Origin: Saprospiraceae bacterium | Lineage (GTDB): Bacteria > Bacteroidota > Bacteroidia > Chitinophagales > Saprospiraceae | Direction: 5' to 3' | NCBI GenBank assembly: GCA_016717655.1 | Contig: JADKFC010000001.1 | Span: 558,001 to 622,000 of the forward strand | DNA: 64,000 nucleotides | Part shown: positions 50,660 to 60,099 of the stretch, piece by piece | Numbering within the stretch: position 1 is the stretch's first letter | How the letters are laid out: every line of letters starts with the position of its first letter | Position numbers and translations under genes: made by a program | The notes under the pieces: generated by a model | Database searches by the model: none | What the model was told of the DNA's origin: nothing | What the model saw: the letters and a program-made list of their open reading frames with translations, nothing else

Positions 50660-52123
50660 ATGAAAAGATATATCTATCATTTTTTAATGATGACTTTGAT
50701 GGCAGGCTTTGTCTCTTGTTCTGATTTTCTCGAATTGGAGCCCGAATCACAAAGCATAGCGGTCAACAATACAGGCACCGACTCCATTTATTTTCACTCT
50801 GCCAACGAAGTAGAAGCAGCATTGGCAGCCGCCTATGGTGATTTTAAAAATGAATACTACCAGCTCGACTATTTTGTCAATGGCGACGCCCAGTCTGACG
50901 ACGCCTATGCGGGAGGAGATAATCCTTCAAACTTCCAGCTGGATGACTACAACATTGATGCTACCAACTCCAATGTAAGCAGGGATTGGCGTTATTTGTA
51001 TTCTGCTATTGGCAAGACCAACACCATCATCAATAACCTGGATGGAGATATTCCGGGACTTACGGCAGATCGTAAAAAACAAATCATTGGAGAAGCTTCA
51101 TTTATCCGTGCCTTTATGTACTTCCAGGCGACTCAGTTGTGGGGTGATGTGCCACTACAACTCACTGAGGTGAAAAGTATATCAGCGGCAGAACTTGACA
51201 ATATATATGCGATTATTTTTCCGGCCCGTAACCCTCAAGCAGATGTGTACAACCAGATTATCAAAGACCTGGAGACAGCCCTGGCCAATGTACAAACTAC
51301 TGCTGCTCATAAAGGCATTGTAACCAAAGGAGCTGTCAATGCCGTTCTCGCCAAAGTATATGCTACCCGTGTACCCGCTGATTGGAACAAGGTATTGGCC
51401 TACTGCAACGATGTGGTAGCCGGAGGATATTCCTTAATGCCCAACTACGATGATTTGTGGAACAATACTGCAGAAAACACAGCAGAATCCATCTTTGAGA
51501 TCAACTACAATGGTGGGGCTTCAGATGGAAACTGGGGAGTTAAAATTTTCAGAGGATTGGATTGGAAAAAATTCAACCTGCCATCCAATGATTTGGTAAA
51601 AGCCTTTGAAGCGGAAGGAGATGTGGTGCGAAAAAATGCCTCTGTCACTTTTCAGGATGTAAGTGGCAAATGGTCAGATGCCCACTGGCCCCAGACCCAA
51701 TACCCCTTTATCAATAAGTACCGTAAATTTGACGAAGGCAGCAACCAGAATTACATATTTATTAGGTTGGCGGATATTCTGTTATTAAAAGCAGAAGCGC
51801 TTAACGAAAATGGCGATCTGGCCGGTGCCATGCAATTGGTTAATCAGATCAGGAAAAGAGCCAAACTGGCAGATACCAATGCTGCCAATAAAGACGCAGC
51901 CAGAGCCGTTATAGCCAAAGAAAGAAGATTGGAGCTGGCATTTGAAGGTCATAGATGGTACGACCTCAAACGCACCGGAAAAGCCATCGATGTAATGAAC
52001 AATGCGGTGGGTCCCAATGGTGAAAACCTGGGATACAACCTTACCCAGGAAAGATTACTTTGGCCAATTCCTCAATCTGAATTGGATAAAAACACAAAAC
52101 TCTCTCAAAATCCGGGTTACTAA
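50660..52123 (+). CDS. susD: SusD/RagB-family surface glycan-binding lipoprotein
   Basis: 487 residues with lipobox AGFVSCSD (Cys at about residue 20). SusD-like N-terminal region (LELEPESQSIAV; SRDWRYLYSAIGKTNTIINN), TPR helices (EASFIRAFMYFQATQLWGDV; NYIFIRLADILLLKAEALNE) and the C-terminal signature RLELAFEGHRWYDLKRTGKA, ending LWPIPQSELDKNTKLSQNPGY split over the last 22 residues. Forms a complex with SusC as the lid of the transporter. Starts 33 bp after susC. Confidence 0.95.
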   Translation: MKRYIYHFLMMTLMAGFVSCSDFLELEPESQSIAVNNTGTDSIYFHSANEVEAALAAAYGDFKNEYYQLDYFVNGDAQSDDAYAGGDNPSNFQLDDYNIDATNSNVSRDWRYLYSAIGKTNTIINNLDGDIPGLTADRKKQIIGEASFIRAFMYFQATQLWGDVPLQLTEVKSISAAELDNIYAIIFPARNPQADVYNQIIKDLETALANVQTTAAHKGIVTKGAVNAVLAKVYATRVPADWNKVLAYCNDVVAGGYSLMPNYDDLWNNTAENTAESIFEINYNGGASDGNWGVKIFRGLDWKKFNLPSNDLVKAFEAEGDVVRKNASVTFQDVSGKWSDAHWPQTQYPFINKYRKFDEGSNQNYIFIRLADILLLKAEALNENGDLAGAMQLVNQIRKRAKLADTNAANKDAARAVIAKERRLELAFEGHRWYDLKRTGKAIDVMNNAVGPNGENLGYNLTQERLLWPIPQSELDKNTKLSQNPGY

Positions 52124-52141
52124 ACCCGATTATAAAATAGT

Positions 52142-53566
52142 ATGAGATTACAAAACGTAGGTAACTTGTTCTTCTTCCTGGTATTGATTTCGATGACTGT
52201 GGTGCAGAGTTGTACCGAAAAGCAGGACATGGACGTGACCCCACTTCCCAAAACCAATTTTTGGACAACTAGCTTTGACCGGTCTAATTTATTGGCTTCC
52301 AGCTCAGTAGAAGTAGGAAAAGGAGATGCTTCATTATTGTCCATCAAGGTTGACACGCAAACTCAGTTTCAAACCATTGATGGCTTTGGTTACACCCTTA
52401 CAGGAGGCAGTGCCTTGCTCATCGAAAAAATGGAGGCATCAGCCCGAGATAAACTGATCAAAGAGTTGTTTGGTTGTGGCGCTGGTGAGCAATGCATCAG
52501 CTACCTTCGTATCAGCCTTGGTGCATCGGATCTGAGCGAACAGTTTTTTACCTACAATGACTTACAGGCAGGTCAGACCGATAATGATTTGGCACAGTTT
52601 TCTCTTTCCAGGGACACTCTTTATCTGATTCCCCTGCTCAAAAGAATACTAACCATCCAGCCCAATATTCACATCATGGCTTCTCCCTGGACTGCCCCGG
52701 TGTGGATGAAAACCAACGGTCAGGCCATTGGAGGGAATCTCAAGACAGAACACCACTCCGTTTACGCCAGGTATTTTGCCAGGTACATCAAAGCCATGCA
52801 GCAACAGGGAATTCGCATCGATGCGGTCACTGTGCAAAACGAACCACAGCATGGTGGCAACCACCCCAGCATGATTATGTCGTTTACCCAACAGGCAGAG
52901 TTTATCAAAAGCCACCTGGGACCGGTGTTGAGGTCAGAAAACTTATCTACTAAAATCATCATCTGGGATCACAATTGTGACAATTACCAGTATCCACTGG
53001 CCATCCTGGGAGATGCAGCTGCAGCTGAGTACATTGATGGTACTGCCTTTCACTTGTATGGAGGTGAAGTAGGCGCACTTTCATTGGTACACCAGGCCTA
53101 TCCTGATAAAAATTTGTACTTTACAGAACAATGGACAGGAGGGAATTCCCTTTTTGGAGATGATTTGAAATGGCACACCAAAAATGTAATCATGGGTACG
53201 ATGCGCAATTGGAGCAAGGTAGCCCTGGAATGGAATCTCGCTTCCGACCCAGCTTTTGATCCGCATCTCAATGGAGGTTGCAGCCTTTGTATGGGTGCGG
53301 TGACCATTGATGGCAATACCCTCCAACGCAATGTTTCTTATTACATCATTGGTCAGGTAGCCCGTTTTGTAAAGCCGGGAGCAGTCAGGATTTCCAGCCC
53401 CTGGTTTGAATCAGTACCCAATGTAGCCTTTAAAAATGTAGACGGCACCAAGGTCCTCTTAGTGATGAACGAAAGCAACTCCATGAAAAAAATCAATGTT
53501 TCTGATGGTAGAACTGAAACGGTTTTGGAACTCAAGCCGACTTCTGTAAGTACCTTCGTTTGGTAA
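52142..53566 (+). CDS. GH30-family glycoside hydrolase, lipoprotein
   Basis: 474 residues, lipobox VVQSC. A (beta/alpha)8 GH30 domain: QTIDGFGYTLTGGSA, SYLRISLGASDLS, IMASPWTAPVWMKTN, the acid/base Glu234 in VQNEPQ and the nucleophile Glu329 in YFTEQW. It ends in a beta-sandwich (VAFKNVDGTKVLLVMNES) normally fused in GH30. The family includes beta-1,6-glucanases, glucosylceramidases and xylanases; the subfamily cannot be fixed by eye, but GH30 next to SusCD often indicates beta-1,6-glucan. The surface position fits a first-step enzyme. Confidence 0.92.
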   Translation: MRLQNVGNLFFFLVLISMTVVQSCTEKQDMDVTPLPKTNFWTTSFDRSNLLASSSVEVGKGDASLLSIKVDTQTQFQTIDGFGYTLTGGSALLIEKMEASARDKLIKELFGCGAGEQCISYLRISLGASDLSEQFFTYNDLQAGQTDNDLAQFSLSRDTLYLIPLLKRILTIQPNIHIMASPWTAPVWMKTNGQAIGGNLKTEHHSVYARYFARYIKAMQQQGIRIDAVTVQNEPQHGGNHPSMIMSFTQQAEFIKSHLGPVLRSENLSTKIIIWDHNCDNYQYPLAILGDAAAAEYIDGTAFHLYGGEVGALSLVHQAYPDKNLYFTEQWTGGNSLFGDDLKWHTKNVIMGTMRNWSKVALEWNLASDPAFDPHLNGGCSLCMGAVTIDGNTLQRNVSYYIIGQVARFVKPGAVRISSPWFESVPNVAFKNVDGTKVLLVMNESNSMKKINVSDGRTETVLELKPTSVSTFVW

Positions 53567-53586
53567 TATTTTTGAAAGATCATACA

Positions 53587-55023
53587 ATGTCCAGAATAGT
53601 ATACGCATTTCTTATATTGGCAAGCTTTGCCCCGGTTTTATTTTCGCAGACAGCAAGGGTAGCTCATCCCAAGGCATATATAACGGCCAAAAATGGAAAT
53701 CTGAGAATGGAACCGGCCGGCGTAATTGACATCTCCCTTTCACGTCAACCCCTGGAAACAGAACCTTCCGTTTTTATTGACGAATCAAGTCAGTTTCAGG
53801 AAATGGTGGGCATTGGCGGCGCCTTTACAGATGCGGCAGCAGAAACATTTTACAAACTGTCGCCGGATAAAAGAAAAGAATTGCTGAATCTCTATTTTGA
53901 TGCCGGAAAAGGTATCGGCTATACCCTGGGCAGAGCCAATATCAACTCCTGCGATTTTTCTTCAGACATGTATTCCTATGTGGCAGATCGCGATTCTACC
54001 CTGACCACCTTTGATATAAGCCATGACCTCAATTTCAAGCTGCCCTTTATCAAAGAGGCGATGGCCACAGCAGGTAACAACTTAAAACTGTTTGTTTCGC
54101 CGTGGAGCCCTCCCGCTTGGATGAAAGACAATAACAACATGCTGCAGGGCGGAAAATTATTACCTGCTTACAGGCAAAGTTGGGCTCATTATTTTATTAA
54201 GTTCATCCAAGCCTATGAAGCCAAGGGAGTCCCTGTTTGGGGCTTGTCTGTGCAAAATGAACCTATGGCCAAACAAACCTGGGAGTCATGTATCTACACA
54301 GCCCAGGAAGAAGCAGATTTTATCAAAGATTATCTCGGACCCACCCTTCATAAAAATGGTATGAAGGATAAAAAACTGATTGCCTGGGATCACAACCGTG
54401 ACCTCATCTTTCACAGGGTACAACCTATCTTGGGCGACAAAGCCACTGCCCAATATGTATGGGGCATCGGCTACCACTGGTATGAGATATGGAATGGTGG
54501 CCGACAATACCAAAATTTGCAAAGGGTCAAGGAAAAATTTCCTGAAACCAATCTGCTGCTCACCGAGGCATGCAATTATCCCTTCGACTGGGCCACCTTT
54601 GATCAATGGCAGTGGGGAGAAAATTATGGAGAAAATATGATTAACGATTTCAACCAGGGAGCCGTTGCCTGGACCGACTGGAACCTCCTGCTAGATGAAG
54701 TAGGAGGACCCAATCACGTTAAAAATTTCTGCTTTGCCCCAGTGCATGTTAAAACAGGTGAGAACTCAATCCACCTTATGAATTCTTACTACTACATTGG
54801 TCATTTTTCCAAATTCATAAAACCGGGAGCCAAAAGAATTTCAGTTTCATCCAACAGGGCACAGCTATTGTGTACCGGATTTAAAAATACGGATGGCTCC
54901 ACAGCGGTTGTAGTAATGAATGCTACCGAAGAAAAATTTGAAACAGGTTTTATGTACAAGGGACGTACCTACAAATACATGATCGAACCAAGGTCTATCA
55001 TCACTACGGTATTTATGCCATAA
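53587..55023 (+). CDS. GH30-family glycoside hydrolase, secreted
   Basis: The frame is open from 53560, but the ATG at 53587 starts the signal peptide (MSRIVYAFLILASFAPVLFSQ). 478 residues with GH30 motifs MVGIGGAFTDAAAETF, GYTLGRANINSCDFSSD, FVSPWSPPAWMKDNNNM, acid/base Glu225 in VQNEPMA, nucleophile Glu327 in LLTEACN and the C-terminal beta-domain (CTGFKNTDGSTAVVVMNAT). It has a plain signal peptide rather than a lipobox, so it is likely periplasmic, finishing what the lipoprotein paralogue starts. The two GH30 proteins are clearly divergent, not a recent duplication. Confidence 0.92.
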   Translation: MSRIVYAFLILASFAPVLFSQTARVAHPKAYITAKNGNLRMEPAGVIDISLSRQPLETEPSVFIDESSQFQEMVGIGGAFTDAAAETFYKLSPDKRKELLNLYFDAGKGIGYTLGRANINSCDFSSDMYSYVADRDSTLTTFDISHDLNFKLPFIKEAMATAGNNLKLFVSPWSPPAWMKDNNNMLQGGKLLPAYRQSWAHYFIKFIQAYEAKGVPVWGLSVQNEPMAKQTWESCIYTAQEEADFIKDYLGPTLHKNGMKDKKLIAWDHNRDLIFHRVQPILGDKATAQYVWGIGYHWYEIWNGGRQYQNLQRVKEKFPETNLLLTEACNYPFDWATFDQWQWGENYGENMINDFNQGAVAWTDWNLLLDEVGGPNHVKNFCFAPVHVKTGENSIHLMNSYYYIGHFSKFIKPGAKRISVSSNRAQLLCTGFKNTDGSTAVVVMNATEEKFETGFMYKGRTYKYMIEPRSIITTVFMP

Positions 55024-55025
55024 TC

Positions 55026-56075
55026 TTATAATTGTGGCTTGAGCATCAATCCTTTTTCACGGGCAAGAAAGATGGTAACTGCTACAGAACACAGAATGGG
55101 GCCTAAGAGGGGACCAATATAAGGTACACTCATAACCGCCCAGGCTACTGCACCGGCCATACTGACTGTGACCAGGTGATGCATGATTTCTTGTCTGCTT
55201 TCCTTGGTCTTTAATCCAAAATAATCGTAATAGCTATCAAAAAAAAGGTAGCCCAGAAAAAACATGTGGATGATTTTTTTACCGATCATTTCAAAAGTGT
55301 CGTTGAAAAATATTCCGCAGATAATAGACACAACAACACCGACAAGGATCTCAATTACCCAATTGCTAAGACCTATCTGTAATATCCTTATTTGCGTTTT
55401 TAGGTAAGATTTGAAGGTGATCATTTTTTCAAAACCTCCCATCATACCAATGATCCTACCGCAAAAATGACCAATTAGCATATTCAGTAGGATGATGACA
55501 AAGTACTTAAACCCACCCGAGAAAATTCCCTTTTTGTCAACATATTGATCCACACCCTTAGATTTTTGTTCCTCCTTTGGATCATTGTCGTCTTCATCCT
55601 TACCCTCTTCTATAGAGGTGGGTGGCACATCGTTATCTTCTTTTTCTACGGTGTCAGCGATGAAAGCCTTATCCTCCTTGGCCAAAGTATCTGTTGATGA
55701 AGGCACCACATCAGTGTCGCCCTCGTCTGAAGAAAGAGTATCCTTGGTCTGATTGGCATCCCTTTTTGGATTCATCTTATCGTCCATGATCATGTTGAGG
55801 GTATCTGCTATTGAATCCGGCAAATGGTCGGTTGCCAGTTCCTTGAGTTGCTCAACTGCCTTCTTTTTGATGCCCGATTTGATGGTGTCTCCCAAACCCG
55901 GGTTGAAGTAGACATAAGATTGATACGAAACCAACAATACTACAAAAATAGAAAGGTAACTTACCGGACCATGGGCAAAATAACCCTTCCACAACTTGTT
56001 TTTCCAAAGCAGGGGCAGGGCATCTCTAAAAGATCTGATCAATGCCAATACATCCGGAAAGTGCAATGGATTCAT
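55026..56075 (-). CDS. EI24/CysZ-like membrane protein with acidic linker
   Basis: 349 residues. An N-terminal part (LLWKNKLWKGYFAHGPVSYL, then one helix) is followed by a strongly acidic low-complexity linker (about residues 105-175, rich in Asp/Glu). Four further helices follow (YFVIILLNMLIGHFCGRIIG; WVIEILVGVVVSIICGIFF; a pair near 270-335). The pattern FFDSYYDYFGLKTKESRQEI and PYIGPLLGPILCSVAVTIF resembles the EI24 family. The linker is unusual. It converges on the GH30 gene with a 2-bp gap. The function is unknown. Confidence 0.6.
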   Translation of the reverse strand: MNPLHFPDVLALIRSFRDALPLLWKNKLWKGYFAHGPVSYLSIFVVLLVSYQSYVYFNPGLGDTIKSGIKKKAVEQLKELATDHLPDSIADTLNMIMDDKMNPKRDANQTKDTLSSDEGDTDVVPSSTDTLAKEDKAFIADTVEKEDNDVPPTSIEEGKDEDDNDPKEEQKSKGVDQYVDKKGIFSGGFKYFVIILLNMLIGHFCGRIIGMMGGFEKMITFKSYLKTQIRILQIGLSNWVIEILVGVVVSIICGIFFNDTFEMIGKKIIHMFFLGYLFFDSYYDYFGLKTKESRQEIMHHLVTVSMAGAVAWAVMSVPYIGPLLGPILCSVAVTIFLAREKGLMLKPQL

Positions 56076-56078
56076 GCC

Positions 56079-58934
56079 TTATTGTTTTATAAATGAAAAG
56101 GGAATTACCAAGTCCTGGTGCCTGTATTCACCGAGGTAGTAACCGGGATTAAGATCGTGAATGTCAAGCAAGCCGGAACATGATTTTTCTGTTACCAGGG
56201 TGCCGGATATAGAATAGATTCTGCACTTACCGTCGGTAAAAGTGATTCTGGGATGTTGCATAAAAAGTAAGTCATGGCCGGGATTGGGATAGATGTTGAT
56301 TTTTTCAGCACCCAATTCAGGGGTGGATGAAACCGGATATTCCATCTTCCATCGGTATAGCTGTTTTCCTTTTTTTACATCAGCAGCCAGAAAGTACAGG
56401 TAACCCTCTTCAACAAAATGGTCATTGGCATAATAGGCTGGGGTGGTAATATTAGTGCCCAATATTAAGTCGGGTAGCAATTCGATACTAGAACTCTCAT
56501 TGATTTTACCTGTAAATAGAGAGGTGTATATCAACCGGGTATTGCCCTGGCCTTCTACAAAAAGGTAGTTCACGGAGGCTGGAATGTTGTATTGTTCAAT
56601 TTGGGTCAAGGTGCTGAAATGTTGGCTCAGTCGATAGGTCCTAAGCTCATAGTCAAAACTGGTGCCTGCTGATCCATATACAAGTGTATCCGTCTGGGTA
56701 ATTGTCAATCCTGCATATTGGAAGCTTGCTGGAAGGGCGGGTATAGTTTTTAGTTTTTCAGCTTCCAGATCTAAGAGGTAGCCTTCCATGTCTTTGCCGG
56801 TTCTGTACAAAATGTATTTATCTTCAATTGCTATCTGAAGGGCGATCAACGGAGTGGTCCATTTTTTCGTATTGCTGCCATCTGTCAGTAGGATGGTGAA
56901 ACCATTCATATCATATAAGCTAAAAACCGCTTTGTTGCGTTTTTTATCATTGTATGCATTTCGGATGTAAGAAATGTTTTTATGCAGCTCCTTCCAATTG
57001 CTATTTTGAAGCAGATAAAGCGACTGTTGCTGGTAATTGCTGAAAAGGTATTTTTGATCATTATTTTCAAGAAGCAGGGTGCTGTTTTTAAAAGAGGGAG
57101 AATTGGCAATGGCCTGTGGAGCCAAGCCAGGATTAACTGTGTAAAAAACGGTATCTCTCTGATACAGGACTCCCTCATTTGTTATAACGAGGTAATTGTA
57201 TTCGTATGGATTTTGCATGCTCGTTAAATTCCTGGATGAAGTAATCTTATCCACAACGATTTTATTGGCGCCTGTACTATCGTATTGACAAATTTGATAT
57301 CCGTTGTTATATTCTAGGGTGAATAAATGGTTTTTAAAATAACAGGCTTCGTAAATAGACGCAGTAAATGGAAGCCTGCCACAGCGGGTGGTCATGCCAC
57401 CCTTGTGTTGATAGATGATGATTTGATTGTTTTGAAGGGTATAGCTTTCTACCAGGTGATTTCTGATCTTAAAATGTAGGGTTTTGTTATAGGATTGGTT
57501 AAAAGTAGTGCCAAAGCCGTTGGCTTGTGAAGGAAGTCGATTCACTTTGTTGCCAGAAATGAGGTACAAACCATCACTCCATAAATAAAGGGTGCTGTCA
57601 ATTTTAAAGATTCTCGAATCCTGGTTCATACCCGTAGGGGCCTGGGTTAGATTAACCGGCTCTGCTATCTTCAGAAGAGGATCAATTATAAATTGAGTTG
57701 CAGACCGAAGGTGCCTACTCATGGTAATCGCCAAAACCCTGCCGTCGTCCCAGTGGAAGGTAGTGAAATCAAAGGTGGCAGGTGTTAGTGTGGGGGCATT
57801 GATGCTAACAAAGGCGGTGTCAAGCGTAGCAAAATTGATATAGGTATAGCCCTTGCCATTGTAGACGTAGTCTTCTCCTTCATACAAGATAGGAACTCTG
57901 TTGGATATAAAATAAGGGTCAAAAACGACCTTGTATTTTTTGACAAATCCTTTTTCATAGTCAAATTGATGCATATAGTAACCAGCATCAAAACAAACCA
58001 AATATTGCTTAAATAAACGGACCTTGGTAGTCATAAATCCTGCCGCGCGGGCAACACCCTTGCTGCTGCTCAACAAGGCTTCTTTTTTTAAATCATAGGT
58101 CACCACATGGTAATTATCAATCTGTGAGCCCATCACTATCAGATAATCATCTTTAACGTGAACACTGGTGGTTGAGTAAAAGCTAAGCTTGGCCTCGTGG
58201 AATTTTGTGAGGCTTTTATCTATTGGATCAAATTTAACGGGGATGCCCTTGTCAACATACCAATAATTGCCTTCTCCAAAACTAAAGGTAGGCTGATAGC
58301 TGAGATTTTTAATTATTAGTTTTTTTTCGCCTGTCTTAATATTGATGACATCAAAACGGGAACTGGTAGCACCTGTTGGACCTTCAAAGGAGTGACAAAC
58401 AAATTCATGACCATTTCTGCACAATGGAGTGCCGTATTCTCCATTCCATCGTTCAATACCTTTGTCGTAGTCGAGTATGAAGTACAATTCATATCCGGTT
58501 ACTTTTTCTTCCAACTTGAGTAAGCAGTAATCGAGGTCGTAGTACAAACTTTCTGCATAGGCATAAAAACCCTCAGGCCTTTCGTAACTGTACAATTTTT
58601 TTTGGGTAAGATGAAAGGTAAACTGATGCGTACCATCCTGAAATATCATCCATTCTCCATAAAACCGGGTTGCCTCCGCAAATGTGCTAACACCGGGCAT
58701 CTTTTGTTCAAAAATCAAACGTGCATCCTCAGGACCTTTCAGCTGAAAAATTCTTACATCCCCGGTTGCAAACATAGAAATTAGGTATTGGGTACCATTC
58801 CATTCGTACCCTGTTTCAAAATGGGTGTGGAGATTGTTGTGAATATCGGTCAGGCGATCCTGTGCCCTCAAGCCCAGGAAGAGAGTGATGATAATTGAAG
58901 TCAGTAAAAGCTTTTTCACAATACTTGGTTCCAT
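56079..58934 (-). CDS. Large secreted propeller-like protein with T9SS type A tail
   Basis: 951 residues with a signal peptide (KKLLLTSIIITLFLGLRAQ). The mature part is a long series of four-strand blade-like repeats with aromatic ends, as in ELK/PQQ-like propellers (about residues 30-850), with no catalytic motif. The C-terminal sorting domain is typical: AEKINIYPNPGHDLLFM, GKCRIYSISGTLV and LLDIHDLNPGYYLGEY. A TATCTTTG box ends 4 bp upstream of the start (58939-58946), so the message may be nearly leaderless. 3 bp separate it from the EI24-like gene. Confidence 0.75.
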   Translation of the reverse strand: MEPSIVKKLLLTSIIITLFLGLRAQDRLTDIHNNLHTHFETGYEWNGTQYLISMFATGDVRIFQLKGPEDARLIFEQKMPGVSTFAEATRFYGEWMIFQDGTHQFTFHLTQKKLYSYERPEGFYAYAESLYYDLDYCLLKLEEKVTGYELYFILDYDKGIERWNGEYGTPLCRNGHEFVCHSFEGPTGATSSRFDVINIKTGEKKLIIKNLSYQPTFSFGEGNYWYVDKGIPVKFDPIDKSLTKFHEAKLSFYSTTSVHVKDDYLIVMGSQIDNYHVVTYDLKKEALLSSSKGVARAAGFMTTKVRLFKQYLVCFDAGYYMHQFDYEKGFVKKYKVVFDPYFISNRVPILYEGEDYVYNGKGYTYINFATLDTAFVSINAPTLTPATFDFTTFHWDDGRVLAITMSRHLRSATQFIIDPLLKIAEPVNLTQAPTGMNQDSRIFKIDSTLYLWSDGLYLISGNKVNRLPSQANGFGTTFNQSYNKTLHFKIRNHLVESYTLQNNQIIIYQHKGGMTTRCGRLPFTASIYEACYFKNHLFTLEYNNGYQICQYDSTGANKIVVDKITSSRNLTSMQNPYEYNYLVITNEGVLYQRDTVFYTVNPGLAPQAIANSPSFKNSTLLLENNDQKYLFSNYQQQSLYLLQNSNWKELHKNISYIRNAYNDKKRNKAVFSLYDMNGFTILLTDGSNTKKWTTPLIALQIAIEDKYILYRTGKDMEGYLLDLEAEKLKTIPALPASFQYAGLTITQTDTLVYGSAGTSFDYELRTYRLSQHFSTLTQIEQYNIPASVNYLFVEGQGNTRLIYTSLFTGKINESSSIELLPDLILGTNITTPAYYANDHFVEEGYLYFLAADVKKGKQLYRWKMEYPVSSTPELGAEKINIYPNPGHDLLFMQHPRITFTDGKCRIYSISGTLVTEKSCSGLLDIHDLNPGYYLGEYRHQDLVIPFSFIKQ

Positions 58935-59184
58935 CTTCCAAAGATAAGTTTTGACGGCATGTCATGAAATATTGCTTTATTATTTTGTCGGCAATTTTTT
59001 GTAATTAATTAGTGTCAATATTTTATTTTTATAAATCATCGATAACTTCACTTATATTTTGTTTTAATGTTTTATTTATTGGATAGCAGAATAAAATTTG
59101 ATAGTAGATTCCTGGTTTCGTTGGGGTAAATCTGCAATTGGGTCTCATAGCAAGGGCTACGAATAGAATCGTAGTGTTGTGGTG
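58935..59184. other. AT-rich intergenic region without gene
   Basis: 250 bp, strongly AT-rich between 58970 and 59100. Apart from a minus-strand TATCTTTG box (CAAAGATA on the plus strand at 58939-58946) just before the 58934 start, I see no hairpin, RNA gene or reading frame. Confidence 0.5.
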
Positions 59185-59421
59185 TTATTCTTTTTCTCTT
59201 CTTTGGAGATATTCTTCCGGATAGTCGCGCACCCGGTAACTTAATGTTCTTAAGGCAGAGGTCCCTTCTTTTCGCCAGGCATCTATTTCATGAACGTTGA
59301 GTTCAAAGGTTATGGTGTAGATGGCAACGGTGCCACATATCACCTCAAAATATAACTTTCCACTCTCATCTTCAGTCAATTGGTAGTCCCAGTTACTATC
59401 CTCGATTATTTTACGTTCCAC
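59185..59421 (-). CDS. Small hypothetical protein
   Basis: 78 residues, charged and soluble, with no signal peptide or membrane segment: IIEDSNWDYQLTEDESGKLY, then FEVICGTVAIYTITFELN and DYPEEYLQRREKE. It looks like a small alpha/beta immunity- or Imm-like protein in composition, but I do not recognise a family. It begins 2 bp after the 59424 gene ends, so the two are likely co-transcribed. Confidence 0.5.
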   Translation of the reverse strand: MERKIIEDSNWDYQLTEDESGKLYFEVICGTVAIYTITFELNVHEIDAWRKEGTSALRTLSYRVRDYPEEYLQRREKE

Positions 59422-59423
59422 GG

Positions 59424-60098
59424 TTAAATGTAAATGTTTTTGTAAATCCTCTGAATTCCAAATTTAAATGTCTTTAGTTTCAGCAATGGCTTTTTACCAG
59501 GCTTAAGTTTTTTCACTTGAGAGACAACGCTTTCTTTGCCATCATCCTCTTCCAAGTAAGGCATTTTGGTATATTCAGCCTTTCCTGTATTAAAATTAAA
59601 ATCATAGGTTTCCATAACATTATCTATGGGATTCATGTTACTATGAGTGGCGCCAATAAGGTACCAGTCGTTTTGCTGAAGTCGCCACTTATAGGTATAA
59701 TCCCATTTGAAATTACTACCTCCATAATAGGATACATTTACAACCCTATTTTCAATGCTAAGATCGGCCAATGGGTCACCAAACGCCCCTCCATCATCAT
59801 TGAGCATGGTTGACTCATTGGATTGAACACTCAAATGATAGCCTCCTTCTTTTTGTCCCAATAAAATAAATAGGATCCGGGGTTGCTGATTGTGGTCAGT
59901 TTCTTTTAGGTTTTGAACTCCTTTTATGGACTCAATAATTAAAACTGCATCTGTGATCGTATCTGCATCCAGATGACCCATCGCATGCTGGATCACTTTA
60001 TATCCTTTTGGAATAAAGTCATCTGCTGTTTTTCCTTTATACGGCAATACAGGATAAAGATAAGCCCAACCCAAAAGTATTAAGAGAAAAGTATGCAT
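59424..60098 (-). CDS. Hypothetical exported protein
   Basis: 224 residues with an N-terminal hydrophobic stretch (HTFLLILLGWAYLYPVLPY). GHLDADTITDAVLIIES resembles the calcium-loop/strand pattern of VCBS/FG-GAP-like modules (GDLNxDGxxDAVL), followed by ILFILLGQKEGGYHLSVQS, VVNVSYYGGSNFKWDYTYKW and WYLIGATHSN. Similar proteins in Bacteroidota are uncharacterised. It lies one base downstream of the LytTR regulator gene, probably as the operon's last part with the small 59185 gene. Confidence 0.55.
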   Translation of the reverse strand: MHTFLLILLGWAYLYPVLPYKGKTADDFIPKGYKVIQHAMGHLDADTITDAVLIIESIKGVQNLKETDHNQQPRILFILLGQKEGGYHLSVQSNESTMLNDDGGAFGDPLADLSIENRVVNVSYYGGSNFKWDYTYKWRLQQNDWYLIGATHSNMNPIDNVMETYDFNFNTGKAEYTKMPYLEEDDGKESVVSQVKKLKPGKKPLLKLKTFKFGIQRIYKNIYI

Positions 60099-60099
60099 G

